Notes: generated by a model from the sequence alone, not told the origin. A stretch of DNA of 64,000 bases from Peromyscus leucopus (GCF_004664715.2 NC_051073.1:58755879-58819878); one strand, 5' to 3'. Positions 48,072-60,438 are shown, counted from the stretch's first letter. Translations and numbers: made by a program.

Positions 48072-49198
48072 GTAAGTAAGGAGTTTTCTAACTTGGAAAT
48101 TATAACAAATTATGTTATAAATTTAATAACAATAAAAATATTTGTTAAGCCTTGACATTTTTATGAAATTGTACTCTATGCAGATGAATCATTTAAGTAA
48201 AAGTAAGAAGTAAGATCCTAAGAAATAGCTTTAATTCATAGTTCTTTTTTTGAATCTAATATGATCTTTATTTTTTTATATTTTATAATTTAATGCAGTT
48301 TTACATATCAGCCACAGATTCCCTTGTTCTCTCTCCTCCTGCCCCCCTCCCCCCCCAGCCCACCCCCCATTCCCATCTCCTCCAAGGCAAAGTCTCCCCT
48401 GAGGATTGAGTTCAACCTGGTAGATTCAGTCCAGGCAGGTCCAGTCCCCTCCTCCCAGGCTGAGCCAAGTGTCCCTGTATAAGCCCCAGGTTCCAAACAG
48501 CCAGCACATGCACTGAGCACAGGTCCCAGTCCTACTGCCTGGATGCCTCCCAAACAGATCAAGCCAATCAACTGTCTCACTTATCCAGAGGGCCTGATCC
48601 AGTTGGGGGCTCCTCAGCTATTGGTTCATAGTTCATGTGTTTCCATTCGTTTGGCTGTTTGTCCCTGTGCTTTATCCAACCTTGGTCTCTATAATTCTTG
48701 CTCATACAAACCCTCCTCTTTCCCGCCAATTGGACTCCTGGAATTCCACCTGGGTCCCGGCCATGGATCTCTGCATCCGGTTCCCTCAGTCATTGGGTGA
48801 GGTTTCTAGCACAACAATTAGGGTGTTTGGCCATCCTATCACCAGAGTAGGTCAGTTCAGGCTGTCTCTCGACCATTGCCAGTAGTCTACTATGGTGGAA
48901 TCTGTGGATTTCTGTGGACCTCTCTAGCACTTTGCTTCTTCCTATTCTCATGTGGTCTACATTTATCATGGTCCTTGTTTTCCCTCTCTGTTCTTGATCC
49001 AGCTAGGATCTCCCGCTCCCCTCAGCTCTCTTTCCCTCGACCCTTGCCCTTCATTACCCCCACTTACGTCCATGTTGTTCATGTAGATCTCATCCATTTC
49101 TCTGTCATTGGGCGATCCCTGTGTCTTTCTTGGGGTCCTGTTTTCTAGGTAGCCTCCCTGGAGTTGTGAGTAGCAGTCTAGTCATCTTTGTTTTACAT

Positions 49199-52100
49199 CT
49201 AGTATCCTCATATGAGTGAGTACATACTGTGTTTGTCTTTCTGAGTCTGGGTTACCTCACTCAGGATGATTTTTTTCTAGATCCATCCATATGCCTGCAA
49301 ACCTCATGCTGTCATTGTTTTTCTCTGCTGAGTAGTATTCCATTGTGTATATGTACCACATTTTATATATCCATTCTTCAGTTGAAGGGCATCTAGGTTG
49401 TTTCCAGGTTCTGGCTATTACAAACAATGCTGATATGAACATAGCTGAGCAAGTGCCCTTGTGGTATGATTGAGCATTCCTTGGGTATATGCCCAAGAGT
49501 GGTATAGCTCGATCTTGGAGATTGATTCCCAATTTTCTAAGAAAGCACCATATTGATTTCCAAAGTGGTTGTACAAGCTTGCATTCTCACCAGCAGTGGA
49601 GGAGAGTTCCCCTAGTTCCACATCCTCTCCAGCATAAGGTGTCTTCAGTGTTTTTGATCTTAGCCATTCTGACAGGGGTAAGGTGGTATCTCAGAGTTGT
49701 TTTGATTTGCATTTCCCTGATAGTTAGGGATGTTAAGCAATTCCTTAAATGTCTTTCAGCCATTTGAGTTTCCTCTGTTGAGAATTCTCTGTTTAGTTCT
49801 ATAGCCCATTTCTTAATTGGACTGTTGGGCATTTTGATGTCTAATTTCTTGAGTTCTTTATATATTCTGGATGTCAGTCCTCTGTCAGATGTGGGGTTGG
49901 TGAAGACCTTTTCCTATTCTGTAGGCTGTCACTTTGCCTTGTTGACCATATCCTTTGCTCTGCAAAAGCTTCTCAGTTTCAAGAGGTTCCATTGATTGTT
50001 TCTCTCGGTGTCTGTGCTACTGGTGTTATATTTAGGAAATGATCTCCTATACCAAAGCATTCAAGACTACTTCCCACTTTCTGTTCTAGCAGGTTCAGAG
50101 TAGCTGGATTTATGTTAAAGTCTTTGATCCACTTGGACCTAAGTTTTGTGCGCGGTAACAGATATGGATCTATTTGCAGCCTTCTACACGTTGATATTTA
50201 GTTATGCCAGCACCATTTGTTGAAGATACTTTCTTTTTTCCCATTGTACAGTTTTGGCTTCTTTGTCAAGAATTATATGTTCTTAGGTATGCAGATTAAT
50301 GTCAGGGTCTTCAATACGATTCCATTGGTCCACATGTCAGGTTTTATGCCAGTACCAAGCTGTTTTTATTACTGTAGCTCTATAGTACAGCTTGAAGTCA
50401 GGGATCATGATGCCTCCAGAGGTTGTTTTATTGTACAGGATTCTTTTGGCTATCCTGGGTTTTTTTGTTTTTCCATATGAAGTTGAGTATTATTCTTTCC
50501 AGGTCTGTGAAGAATTGTGTTGGTATTTTGATGGGGATTGCATTGAATCTGTAGATTGCTTTTGGTAAGATTGCCATTTTTACCATGTTAACCCTGCCTA
50601 TCCATGAGCATGGGAGATCTTTCCATTTTCCGACATCTTCTTCAATTTCTTTTTTCAGGGACTTAAAGTTCTTGTCATATAGGTACTTCACTTGCTTGGT
50701 TGGTGTTACCCCAAGGTATTTTATATCATTTGTGGCTATTGTCAAGGATGATGTATCTCTGATTTCCTTCTCAGTCTCTTTGTCAATTGTATATAGGAGG
50801 GCTACTGGTTTTGTTTTTTTTTGTTGTTGTTGTTGTTGTTGTTGGTTTTTTTTTTTGAGTTGATCTTATATCCTGCTATGTTGCTGAAGGTGTTTATAAG
50901 CTGTATGGGTTCCTTGGTTGAAACTTTGGGGTCACTCAAGTATACTATCATGTCATCTGCAAATAGGGAAAGCTTGACTTCTTCCTTTCCAATTTGTATC
51001 CCCTTAATCTCTTTATGTTGTCTTATTGCTCTGGCTAGAACTTCAAGTATAATATTGAATAAGTATGGGGAGAGCGGACAGCCTTGCCTCGTTCCTGATT
51101 TTAGTGGAATCACTTTGAGTTTCCCTCCATTTAACTTGATGTTGGCTGTTGGCTTGCTGTAAATTGCTTTTATTATGTTTAGGTATGTTCCCTGTATTCC
51201 TGATCACTCCAAGACCTTTATCATGAAGGGGTGTTGGATTTTGTCAAATGCCTTTTCTGCATCTAGTGAGATGATCATGTGTTTTTTTTTTTCTTTGAGT
51301 TTGTTTATATGGTGTATTACATTGATGGACTTTCGTATGTTGAACCACCCTTGCATCCCTGGGATGAAGCCTACTTGATCATGGTGGATAATTGTTCTGA
51401 TGTGTTCTTGGAGTCTGTTTGCCAGTATTTTATTGAGTATTTTTGCATCAATGTTCATGAGGGAGATCAGTCTGTAGTTCTTTCTTTTTTGTATCCTTGT
51501 TTGGTTTAGGAATCAGGGTAATTATAGCATCATAGAAGGAGTTTGGTAATGTTCCTTCTGTTTCTAATGTGTGGAACAATTTAAAGAGTATTGGTATTAA
51601 CTCTTCTTTGAAGATCTGGTAGAATTCTGCGCTGAAACCATCGGGTCCTGGACTTCTTTTGGTTGGGAGACTTTTAATGACTGTTTCTATTTCCTTAGGG
51701 GTTATTGGACTATTTAAATAGTTTATCTGGTCTTGATTTAACTTAGGTATATAGTACCTATCCAGAAAATTATCCATTTCTTTTAGATCTTCCAGTTTTG
51801 TAGAGTGGAGGTTTTTGAAGTATGACCTGATGATTCTCTGGATTTCCTCAATGTCTGGTGTTATGTCCTTTTCATTTCTGATTTTGTTAATTTGGATGCT
51901 CTCTATCTGTCTTTTGGTTAGTTTGGATAAGGGCTTGTCTATCTTCTTGATTTTCTCAAAGAACCAACTCTTTGTTTCATTAATTTTTTATATTGTTCTC
52001 TTTGTTTCTATTTTTATTGATTTCAGCTCTCACTTTGATAATTTCCTGTCGTCTATTCTTCCTGGGAGACTTTGCTTCTTCTTGTTCTAGAGCTTTCAGG

Positions 52101-53047
52101 TGTGCTGTTAAGTCACTAGTGTGGGATTTCTCCAACTTCTTTATGTGGCATTTAGTGCTATGATTTTCCCTCTTAGCACTGCTTTCATAGTGTCCCATAA
52201 GTTTGGGTATGTGGTGTCTTCATTTTCATTGATCTCTAGGAAGTCTTTGATTTCTTCCTTTATTTCTTCCTTAACCCATTGGTGATTCAGTTGAGCATTA
52301 TTCATTTTCCATGAGATTGTAGGTTTTCTGTAGTTTTTGTTGTTGAAATCCTAACTTTAAACCATGGTGGTCTGATAGAATGCAGGAGGTTATTCCAATT
52401 GTTTTGTGTCTGTTGAGATTTGCTTTTTGGCCAAGTATATGGTCGATTTTAGAGAAGGTTCCATGGGGTGCTGAGAAGAAAATATATTCTTTTTTGTTAG
52501 GATGGAATGTTCTGTAGATATCGATTAAGTTCATTTGAGTCATAACATCAGTTAAGTCCTTTATTTCTCTGTTAAGTTTCAATTTGGGAGATCTGTCCAG
52601 TGGTGAAAGTGGGGTGTTGAGATCTCCCACTATTAATATGTAGGGTTTTATATGTGGTTTAAGCTTTAGTAATGTTTCTTTTACATATGTGGGTGCCCTT
52701 TTGTTTGGGGCATAAATGTTTATAATTGAAACTTCATCTTGGTGGATCTTTCCTGTGATGAGTATGTAATGCCCTTCTTGATCTCTTTTGATTGATTTTA
52801 GTTTGAAGTCTATTTTGCTGGATATCAGGATGGCTACACCCGCTTGTTTCTTAAGACCGTTTGATTGGAAAGTCTTTTCCCAGCCTTTTATTCTTAGGTA
52901 GTGTGTATCTTTGAATTTGAGCTGTGTTTCTTGTATGCAGCAGAAAGATGGGTCCTGCTTTCATATCCATTCTGTAATCCTGTGTCTTTTTATAGGTGAA
53001 TTAAGTCCATTGATATTAAGGGATATTAATGACCAGTGATTGTTCAT
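49199..53047 (-). pseudogene. L1 ORF2 (endonuclease / reverse transcriptase), frameshifted
   Basis: Starts near 53047 (MNNHWSLISLNINGLNSPI). The endonuclease part includes [13 protein letters not shown] and SDHHGLKL (52298-52630). The RT part shows [18 protein letters not shown] sequence ([13 protein letters not shown], 51448-51777), [20 protein letters not shown] (51204-51458) and the catalytic [10 protein letters not shown] (50802-51113). The C-terminal Cys-rich segment is CWRGCGTRGTLLHCW (49587-49832). Pieces lie in several frames, and a (TTG)n/T-rich expansion (50815-50855) interrupts the RT domain. Not functional. Confidence 0.92.
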
Positions 53048-53110
53048 TTTTGTTATTTTTTGGTGGTAGTGTGTGTGTACTTCTCTTCTTTGGGGTTTAC
53101 TGCTGTGGCT

Positions 53111-54242
53111 TTATCTATTGCCTGTGTTTTCGAGGGTGTATCTGACTTCCTTCGGTTGGAATTTTCCTTCTAGTGTTTTCTGTAGGGCTGAGTTTGTGGA
53201 TAAGTATTGTTTAAATCTGGCTTTGTCTTGGAATGTCTTGTTCACTCTGTCTATGATGATTGAAAGTTTTGCTAGGTATATTAGTCTAGGCTGGCATCCA
53301 TGGTCTCTTAGTGTCTGCATTACATCTGTTTATGTCCTTCTGGCTTTTAAAGTCTCCATTGAGAAATCAGGTGTTATTCTGATGGGTTTGCCTTTATAAG
53401 TCACTTGGCCTTTTTCCTTTGCTGCTCTTAATATTCTTTCTTTATTCTGTACATTTAGTTGTTTAATTATTATGTGTCGAGGGGACTTTTTTTGCGGGGT
53501 CTAGTCTGTTTGGTGTTCTATAGGCTTCTTGTATCTTCATAGGCATTTCCTTCTTTAAGTTGGGAAATTTTTCTTCTATGATCTTGTTGAATATATTTTC
53601 TGCGCCTTTGAGTTGGTATTCTTCTCCTTCCTCTATCCCTATTATTCGTAGGTTTGGTCTTTTCATGGTGTCCCAAATTTCTTGGACATTTTGGGTCATG
53701 ACTTTGTTGGCTTTAGTGTTTTCTTTGATGAATCTATTTCTTCTACCGTATCTTCAATGCCAGAGATCCTCTCTTCCATCTCTTGCATTCTGTTGGTTAT
53801 ACTTGCATCTGAAGTTCCCGTTCGTTTACTAAGATTTTCTATTTCCAGCATTCCCTCTGTTTGTGTCTTCTTCATTTTTTCTATTTCCCTTTTCAGGTCT
53901 TGGACTGTTTCCTTCATCTGTTTCCCTGCTTTTTCATGATTTTCTTTCAGGGCTTTATTGTTTTCTTCCAGGGTTTTATTGTTTTCTTCTGCTTTATTTG
54001 TCCTTTCCTCTAGTTTTTTTATAGTGTTCTTCCCATTTTTTGTTTGTCTTTTCCTCAGTTTCACTTGTGATTCCTTCTATATAAGCCTCTACCTTCTTCA
54101 TGATGTTATTCATAAGGCTGTTTTTTTCTGCTTCTTCCATTTTTTGATGTTCAGGTCTAAATGTTGGAGGAGGGCTAGGTTCTGGTGATACTGTGTTGCT
54201 CTTCATTTTGTTATATGTACTTCTGCCTTGACGTCTGCCCAT
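53111..54242 (-). pseudogene. L1 ORF1 (RNA-binding chaperone), frameshifted
   Basis: Begins MGRRQGRSTYNKMK at 54242. A coiled-coil segment rich in EENNKTLEENNKALKEN follows (about 53994-54064), then an RRM-like segment (NLRIIGIEEGEEYQLKGAEN, about 53600-53650) and the C-terminal domain ending VRYTLENTGNR with a stop at 53111. Consecutive open pieces lie in different frames (at least three shifts). In active L1s this protein trimerises and packages L1 RNA; here no full product is possible. Confidence 0.88.
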
Positions 54243-54657
54243 TTCATTGTAGTTTCGTTCTTGGTCTTATCAGCGCACTTGGTCCAGACAGAGCTGACAG
54301 ATTCAGGAAGTCTCTCTCTCTTATCCAGATGGGAGCTCCGGGGTGGGATAGGAGCTCTTGTCCAGATGGGAGGTCCAGGGCAGGATGGGAGCTGAGGGCC
54401 GGTCTCTAATTCTCAGGAAGTGGCTGGGGTCTTAGGCAATGATGGGCTTGGGGGCAGGGTGTGGAGATTGCAGGGTCTTCCGGGATCTTGACGAAGGGGA
54501 ACCTTCCCAGTGGGGGTGGAAATGATCCTGCCTGATGGCCAGAACCTGGGGTCATGTTGGGCAGGTCTTCTCCGGAATGGCTGGTGCCCAGGGATGGGAT
54601 CTAGGCTGAGCCCAGGCACTCACCTCTTGTCCAGATGGGAAGTCCGGGGCAGGATGC
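54243..54657 (-). promoter_or_regulatory. L1 5' UTR / internal promoter with 29-nt repeated units
   Basis: GC-rich region upstream of L1 ORF1 with three near-identical 29-nt units on the + strand (54321-54349, 54358-54386, 54627-54655; core ccagatggga..tcc.ggg). The last unit abuts the TSD, so the element's transcript probably began in or beside one. Rodent L1 promoters are often built of repeated monomers. Confidence 0.7.
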
Positions 54658-54879
54658 TAATTCATAGTTCTTAACTTTAATGAAAGACACAATCAAATTG
54701 CTAGAAAAAGAACTACAACAAAAGAATTCTATTTGGATTATATTAGCAGAAGAAAGTCATAGGGAAATTATGAAAGATTCACAAGAAATGCTTTATTTGG
54801 AAGTCATAGGATAATAACTTCAGGAAAGTCCTGAACAAAATCTCATGAATACTACAAACTTCAGGAATCATGCTTTCTA

Positions 54880-55250
54880 TCCCTTTGCTATGGTTGAAGG
54901 TAAGATGTCCTCCACAGGCTCAAGTGTTGACTTCTTGATGCCTGCCAAGTAGTGCTATCTAGAGAGAAGGGAGAAACTCCAGGAGGTGGAATCCAGAGGA
55001 GAAAATAGACCACTGGATGCATACCTTGAAGGGCTATATCAGTGCCCGGTCCCTTCTTTTTTTTTTTTTCTTTCTGTCCATCCACCTTGAGATGAATAAC
55101 TTGTCACATACTCCTGTTGCTGTGGTGTGAACTGTTCTGCCACACCCTCTCTGTCATGATGGACTGTGAACCCTTGAACAAAACCAACCTTTCCTCTCTT
55201 AAGTGTTTGAATCAAGTATTTTATCGCAGTGTCAAAACATTCATCAAATG
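54880..55250 (+). mobile_element. MaLR-like LTR, degraded
   Basis: Begins 'gctatggttgaaggtaagatgtcct' and ends 'gactgtgaacccttgaacaaaaccaacctttcctctcttaagtg', the layout of mammalian MaLR LTRs. Confidence 0.55.
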
Positions 55251-55527
55251 GCTAAACTTTGCTTCAAAATTTATGGCATCAGAAATGTCACTACTTTGTA
55301 AATCAACCCTCTTTATGTTCTGACATTAGGAATCAAAAAGAGACATAGCTACATATAAACATAGAATCTACATTGTTTATACAAAGTTCTTTAATAGTAA
55401 ATTTTGTATTAATGATAACAAGTTCATCTATCCCAGACAAAACAAATAACAGAAATGATTCCTCCTTAGCCAAAGAATGAGAAAAGGAGCACATGAATCT
55501 TACACAACCTAGTATCTCTAAGTTAAA

Positions 55528-55633
<106 letters not shown>

Positions 55634-55897
55634 TGGACACAACCCATTCCAGCAAAGGCCAAATTCAGAGCTTACACTTTCATCATTACCAGGCTCTAAA
55701 GAAGTTCTCCAGTTTCCCTTCTCAGAAGGCCGAGTAGACCAGAAACTTTTATCTCCACTGAGTAAAACCCATTCTATGTAGAAATGACATGAAGCCAGGA
55801 TTCCCAGCACCGTCCAGCAAGAGTGAGCAGCAGCTACTCATGTGTTTATCAGTGTCAGTCATGTGAGGTAGGAGAAAAGAATTCTGGAAAAACATTC

Positions 55898-56932
55898 AAA
55901 GAAATAATGGTTGGAATGCACAAAACTCAAGTCCAACTGGATCAAAGACCTCAACATAAATCCAGTTACAACTAAACTTCATAGAAAAGAAAATAGGAAG
56001 CACTCTTGAACGCATTGGCACTGGAGACCATTTCCTAAATAAAACACCAACAGCACAGACCCTGAGCACAACAATTAATAAATGGGACCTCTCAAAACTG
56101 AGAAGCTTTTGCAGGGCAAAAGACACAGTCAATAAGACAAAAAGACAGCCAACAGAATGGGAAAAGATCTTCACCAACCCCACATCTGACAGAGGATTGA
56201 TCTCCACAATATATGAAGAACTCAAGAAACTAGACATCAAAGTACTGAACAGTCCAATTAAAAAATGGGCTAAAGAGCTAAACAGAGAATTCACAAAACA
56301 AGAACTACAAATGGCTGAAAGACATTTAAAGAAATGCTCAACATCCTTAATCATCAGAGAAATGCAAATCAAAACGACTCTGAGATACCACCTTAAACCT
56401 GTCAGAATGTCTACGATCAAAAACACCAATGACAACCAATGTTGGAGAGGATGTGGAGCAAAGGGAACACTCCTCCACTGTTGGTGGGAATGTAAACTTG
56501 TACAACCACTGTGGAAATCAGTATGGCGGTTTCTCAGAAAATTAGGAATCGAACTACCTCAAGACCCAGCCATCCCACTCTTGGGCATATACCCAAGGAA
56601 TGCTGATTCATACCATAAAGATACATGCTCAGCTATGTTCATAGCAGCACTATTTGTAATAGCCAGAACCTGGAAACAACCTAGATGCCCATCAACGGAA
56701 GAATGGATGAAAAAAATGTGGTACATATACACAATGGAGTACTACTCAGCAGAGAAAAACAATGAAATCATGAAATTTGCAGGCAAATGGATGGAACTAG
56801 AAAAAATCATCCTGAGTGAGATAACCCAAACCCAGAAAGACAGTTATGGTATGTACTCACTCATAGGTGGATTCTAGATATAAAATAAAGAACAATCAGA
56901 CCACACACACAAAAAAAGAAATAATGGTTGGA
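55898..56932 (+). mobile_element. L1, sense, 5'-truncated, 18-bp perfect TSD, very short 3' UTR
   Basis: Identical 18-bp copies of aaagaaataatggttgga (55898-55915 and 56915-56932) flank 999 bp of ORF2 C-terminus. After the ORF2 stop (56875-56877) only about 33 nt remain: an AATAAA at 56884-56889 and an A tail starting at 56911, 21 nt after the signal. The perfect TSD and the open frame mark it as young. Confidence 0.95.
56197..56877 (+). pseudogene. L1 ORF2 C-terminal fragment (226 codons open)
   Basis: Open from ISTIYEELKKLDIK to MYSLIGGF and stop. It contains the Cys/His segment CWRGCGAKGTLLHCWWECK (about residues 87-105) and NCI-like L1 landmarks RCPSTEEWMKKMWYIYTMEY and YYSAEKNNEIMKFAGKWMEL. 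It lacks endonuclease and RT, so it cannot move itself. Sense to Stxbp5l but inside an intron, without its own promoter. Confidence 0.93.
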
Positions 56933-57139
56933 GTCTTAATAAATTTAGCAAAAAAACATGAACCTACAGCATTTAGAAGTTGGAATAAAACCCAAAACAT
57001 CCACATTAAGATATATTTGGTCAAACTTTGCCACAGTAAACACCAAGGAAAAGGGTTAAGAGACACAAAAGAGAACAGGCGTCCCACACATAAAACTAAA
57101 CTAATATGATGAATGATAGGTTGCGCATCAGAAAACCTT

Positions 57140-58250
57140 TAAGACAGCCAGGATTGCCAACCAGGGCTAGGCACACAGCCACCATGATGGGAAGCAACAT
57201 GTCTGAATGCTTGGCTGATGGCATGTGCCAGCCCTGCCAGGCCCAGCTTGCCCTTACAGAGCAAGTCATCAACAGCAATGGGGTACTCTACCATGAGCAA
57301 TGCTTTGTGTATGCTCTTGTATGAGTTTGAGGGCCAGAAGTACTTCGAACATGACTTCCAAATGCTGTTTCTCCATGCTGCGGATTCTGTGGTAAGTTTG
57401 TCACTGGACACGTGATCAAGTCCATGAGGTTGGTGAAGTGGCATTCAGGCTGTTTTCATTGTGAGCTGTGTTTTATGGAGGCAGCTGATCTGAGCTTTGT
57501 GAGGAACACAGGGACACCTCTGCTGGCCTAGCCACAATTCATCTGTCAGCGGTATCCCCTGGCCATTGATGAGCAGCCCCTAACATTCAAGAACAACGCC
57601 TACCACCTAGACCACTTCAACCACTCTCACTGGGGGAAGGAGCTGACCTCTGAGCCCAAGAACTGAAGCATGACACCACTCTACTGCCTGCCTTGCCATG
57701 GCAATATGGGTATCCCCATAGAGGGCTGTGGAGTAGAGGCACTGGTCAGACAGTGGCATGTGGAGCACTCTGTCTGTGCCAAGTGTGAAAAGCCGTTTCT
57801 GTAGCACCGGCAACTGTAAGAAGGGCCCGGCCTGCTGTGAGACCTACTATAATCAGATCTGTGGGGGATGGATAGCTGCTACAACACCAGTCACGGCAGT
57901 GAGGGTGATGGAACAAGTTTGTGGAGTTCTATATGAGGCCTGTGTGTAAGTGGTGCTATAAAACGTTCCCCCTGGAGCTCAACAAGAGGCTGAAGAAGCT
58001 GTCTGATCTGCCTTCCCAAAAGGCCCGGCCAAGTTTGAGGACATCACCTCAGTCTGAGTGTCCTTGGCCTCCATTTACCTGCCTGCAGAACTTGCCCAAA
58101 TTCCCGATGGTCACCTCCCACTTCTGCTCCATCCCAACATCCTTCCTTTGGTATGTCACCCTTTCTGTGCCCAGCCTGCCCTGGGCTACATAGTACTCTT
58201 CTCCTGTGTCATTTCATCTTACACCCACATCTCCAGGAACAGAAACAATC
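57140..58250 (+). pseudogene. LIMS2 (PINCH-2)-like processed pseudogene
   Basis: An intronless, mutated copy of a five-LIM-domain adaptor mRNA. It starts at an ATG at 57184/57187 with [19 protein letters not shown], then [46 protein letters not shown], and ends [18 protein letters not shown]. The 'GSNMS' N-terminus and the end favour LIMS2 over LIMS1. Several frameshifts and stops break it (for example after CFVYALV and in TSEPKN*). PINCH proteins bind ILK at focal adhesions; this copy cannot. I could not define a TSD or poly(A). Confidence 0.88.
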
Positions 58251-58274
58251 TGAGGTGGGGTGGGGGGTAGTTGA

Positions 58275-58745
58275 AGGACATTCATGTTGTTAGGGATATA
58301 AACAGGGCATTTTCAATTGAAGAAATTAGAAGAGCTAAGAAATAACTGGAAAAAAAATGTTCATCTTCCTTAGCAATTAGGGAAATACAAAAACAAAACA
58401 AAAAACTTTGAGATTTCATCTTACTCAGGTCAAAATGGCTAAGAACAATAAAACAAATGACAATTTCTGGTGAGGTTGTAGAGAAAGAGGAACTCTTATT
58501 CACTGTTGGTAGAAAAGCAAATGTGTATAGCCACTCTGGAATCAGTATGGATAATCCCAAGAAAACTAAAAATAAATCTACTATATGACCCAGCTATGCC
58601 ATTCCTTGCATATGCCCAAAGCATGCAACATTGTACTCTACAGGTACTTGTTCAGCAAGCTTGTAGCTGCCCTCTTCACAATAGCCAGGAAAGGGGAAAG
58701 AGCTTTATACAGTGGGCAGAGGTAGCTTTGGAAGTGCTCTAAAAC
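58275..58745 (+). mobile_element. Older L1 ORF2 3' part, sense
   Basis: 'gtcaaaatggctaagaacaat...ggtgaggttgtagagaaagaggaactcttattcactgttggtag...tatgacccagctatgcc' is degraded L1 ORF2 C-terminal sequence. Confidence 0.85.
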
Positions 58746-58912
58746 TAGATTATAGTGTCCATGTGAATGATATATAAGTTAACTACAATATTAAACCTTA
58801 CTGACAGTGCATACAATTATATTTTAATAAATCTGTTGAAGTAAATTATTTATGACTTCCATCCATTAAAACTGCTAAGCATACAAATGGGGATCAACAT
58901 CTAAACTATGTT

Positions 58913-58917
<5 letters not shown>

Positions 58918-58948
<31 letters not shown>
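58918..58948. repeat. (CA)n microsatellite
   Basis: About 15 CA units. Confidence 0.95.
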
Positions 58949-58952
<4 letters not shown>

Positions 58953-59339
58953 ATGTACAAATATATTCCAATTAGAATGACACCTAAACTATAGGTAGTT
59001 TGAGTCCTGTAACACTTAGTTTTTCAAAATTATTTTGACTGTTGTAATTTCCTTACATACAAATTTTATAATCAGTTTATTTCTACAATTTTTAAGAAAT
59101 ATTCCACTGAGCATTACACTCAATCTATGTTGTTTGTGAGAACCACTATAAATGTTATGATTATCTGAAACATACTACTATTGTTCTTTTATGAATATGT
59201 CTTCTTTCAAACATTTTATGTTTTCAGTATATGGCTCTCACATAAATTATAATAGTTTATATCTAAGTGTTTTGTAGTTTCTTACTATTTTAAATGGTAA
59301 TTTATACTTTGATTTTCCAAGGGTTTTTTTTCCAGTTAC

Positions 59340-60110
59340 AAAGAAACAGTATTAATTTTTGTATGCTGGCCTTCCTTTAAGTATCACTTTGATTGAGTTG
59401 TTGAGATTTTGGTGCATATCAAGTATAGGCTCTAAAAATAGAAGCAATTCTATTCTTTTTCTACTTGGTTTATAATTTATTTTTCTTTAATGCGATGTTT
59501 AATATCTCCACCACAACAGTGGATAAATGGGGAAAGTAAATATTTTTGCATTGTTGCTGATCTAAAGAGAAAAACTTTTGTTCTATTACAATCATGTATG
59601 CTAGGCAGTTCTGCAGCTGGCCCTTAGCTGTCCTTCACCAAATTAAAGGCATTTCTCTTCGCATCAGTCATGTTTCTTCCTGAATGGGTAATGAATTTTT
59701 GTCTACTGCCTTTCTGCCAAATAGATTTTCTTATTTTGGATAATTAAATTTTCATTCTGGATAATTAGAATTTGCCAACTGATTTTTATTAAAATATTTA
59801 CTTGGTTTTGCATTCCTGACAAATTCTTCTTGGCTATAAGGAATTTCTCTTTCTGTATCTTTTACTTACTCATATTTTCTTGACTGTGTTTAGTAAACTA
59901 TAGTTGAATCTTCTTTTCCTGCAATAGTTTTTCTGGATTTGGTTTCAGATAATTCTGGCTTTCCCAAATGTATTAGGAAGTACTGTGGCCTCTTTGTTTT
60001 GTAGACATGTTTGTATAGAATTGGTATAAATTATTAATAAATCATGACAGTTTTAGATCAGTTTAGCTATTTGCTTTTGTATTTTGTTAAATATTCAAGT
60101 TGTCTTTTTA
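59340..60110 (-). mobile_element. Ancient mammalian L1 ORF2 (RT region), antisense
   Basis: Complement of the L1 RT region ('ttttgcattcctgacaaattcttcttggc', 'gtttcagataattctggctttccc', 'ttgtatagaattggtataaatt'), with no open frame. Confidence 0.65.
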
Positions 60111-60397
60111 TTAAATGTTAACAATTTTATTTTAACATGATGTTCATTTTCCTGAGTCACTTTACTGTTCACTATGTTGCATATAATCTTACAGAAAGAA
60201 AATCTAAGGATTTTTCTTTTTTCTCATCTTTAAAGTACAATGTATATTTTTAAATCACTTTTTGAGCTTAGGAATTGTTGTTATACATCAATATTCATTA
60301 CAATGGTATTTTAATGAAAACACAATAGTAAATTTTATATGTATTTAGAGTGACTATTTTATTTGATATACTTTAATGATAATTTATTTTTATCTAG

Positions 60398-60438
60398 TCA
60401 TGCTGATGGATCAATAAAATTTTGGGATGCTTCTGCAA
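60398..60438 (+). CDS. Stxbp5l: Stxbp5l internal exon (41 nt)
   Basis: The first base completes Gly. It reads HADGSIKFWDASA and ends after one base of the next codon, before gtaagt. The acceptor is ttatttttatctag. This short exon supplies the H and the WD end of a canonical GH-WD blade whose G is encoded 12.3 kb upstream. The short length and long flanking intron make it an exon that depends on good splice sites, which it has. Confidence 0.96.

Larger units (their letters stand above)
48232..54672 (-). mobile_element. Near full-length L1 retrotransposon, antisense, coding-dead, 15-bp TSD
   Basis: Identical 15-bp copies of taattcatagttctt (48232-48246 and 54658-54672) flank 6411 bp. Reading the minus strand: a G-rich 5' UTR (54657-54243), ORF1 (54242 to about 53111), ORF2 (about 53047 to 49199), a 3' UTR of about 950 bp with a polypurine G-tract (near 48330-48380), an AATAAA and a short A tail. 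Every feature of an L1-RT insertion is present, but ORF1 and ORF2 both carry several frameshifts. No B1 or L1 is nested inside it. Confidence 0.96.

Noticed and set aside
55896..56435. 179-codon antisense open frame
   Set aside because: It is the shadow of the sense L1 ORF2 fragment, with no independent support.
58275..58745. Intact L1 tail partner of the young L1 at 55916
   Set aside because: It is much more diverged and represents an older, separate insertion.
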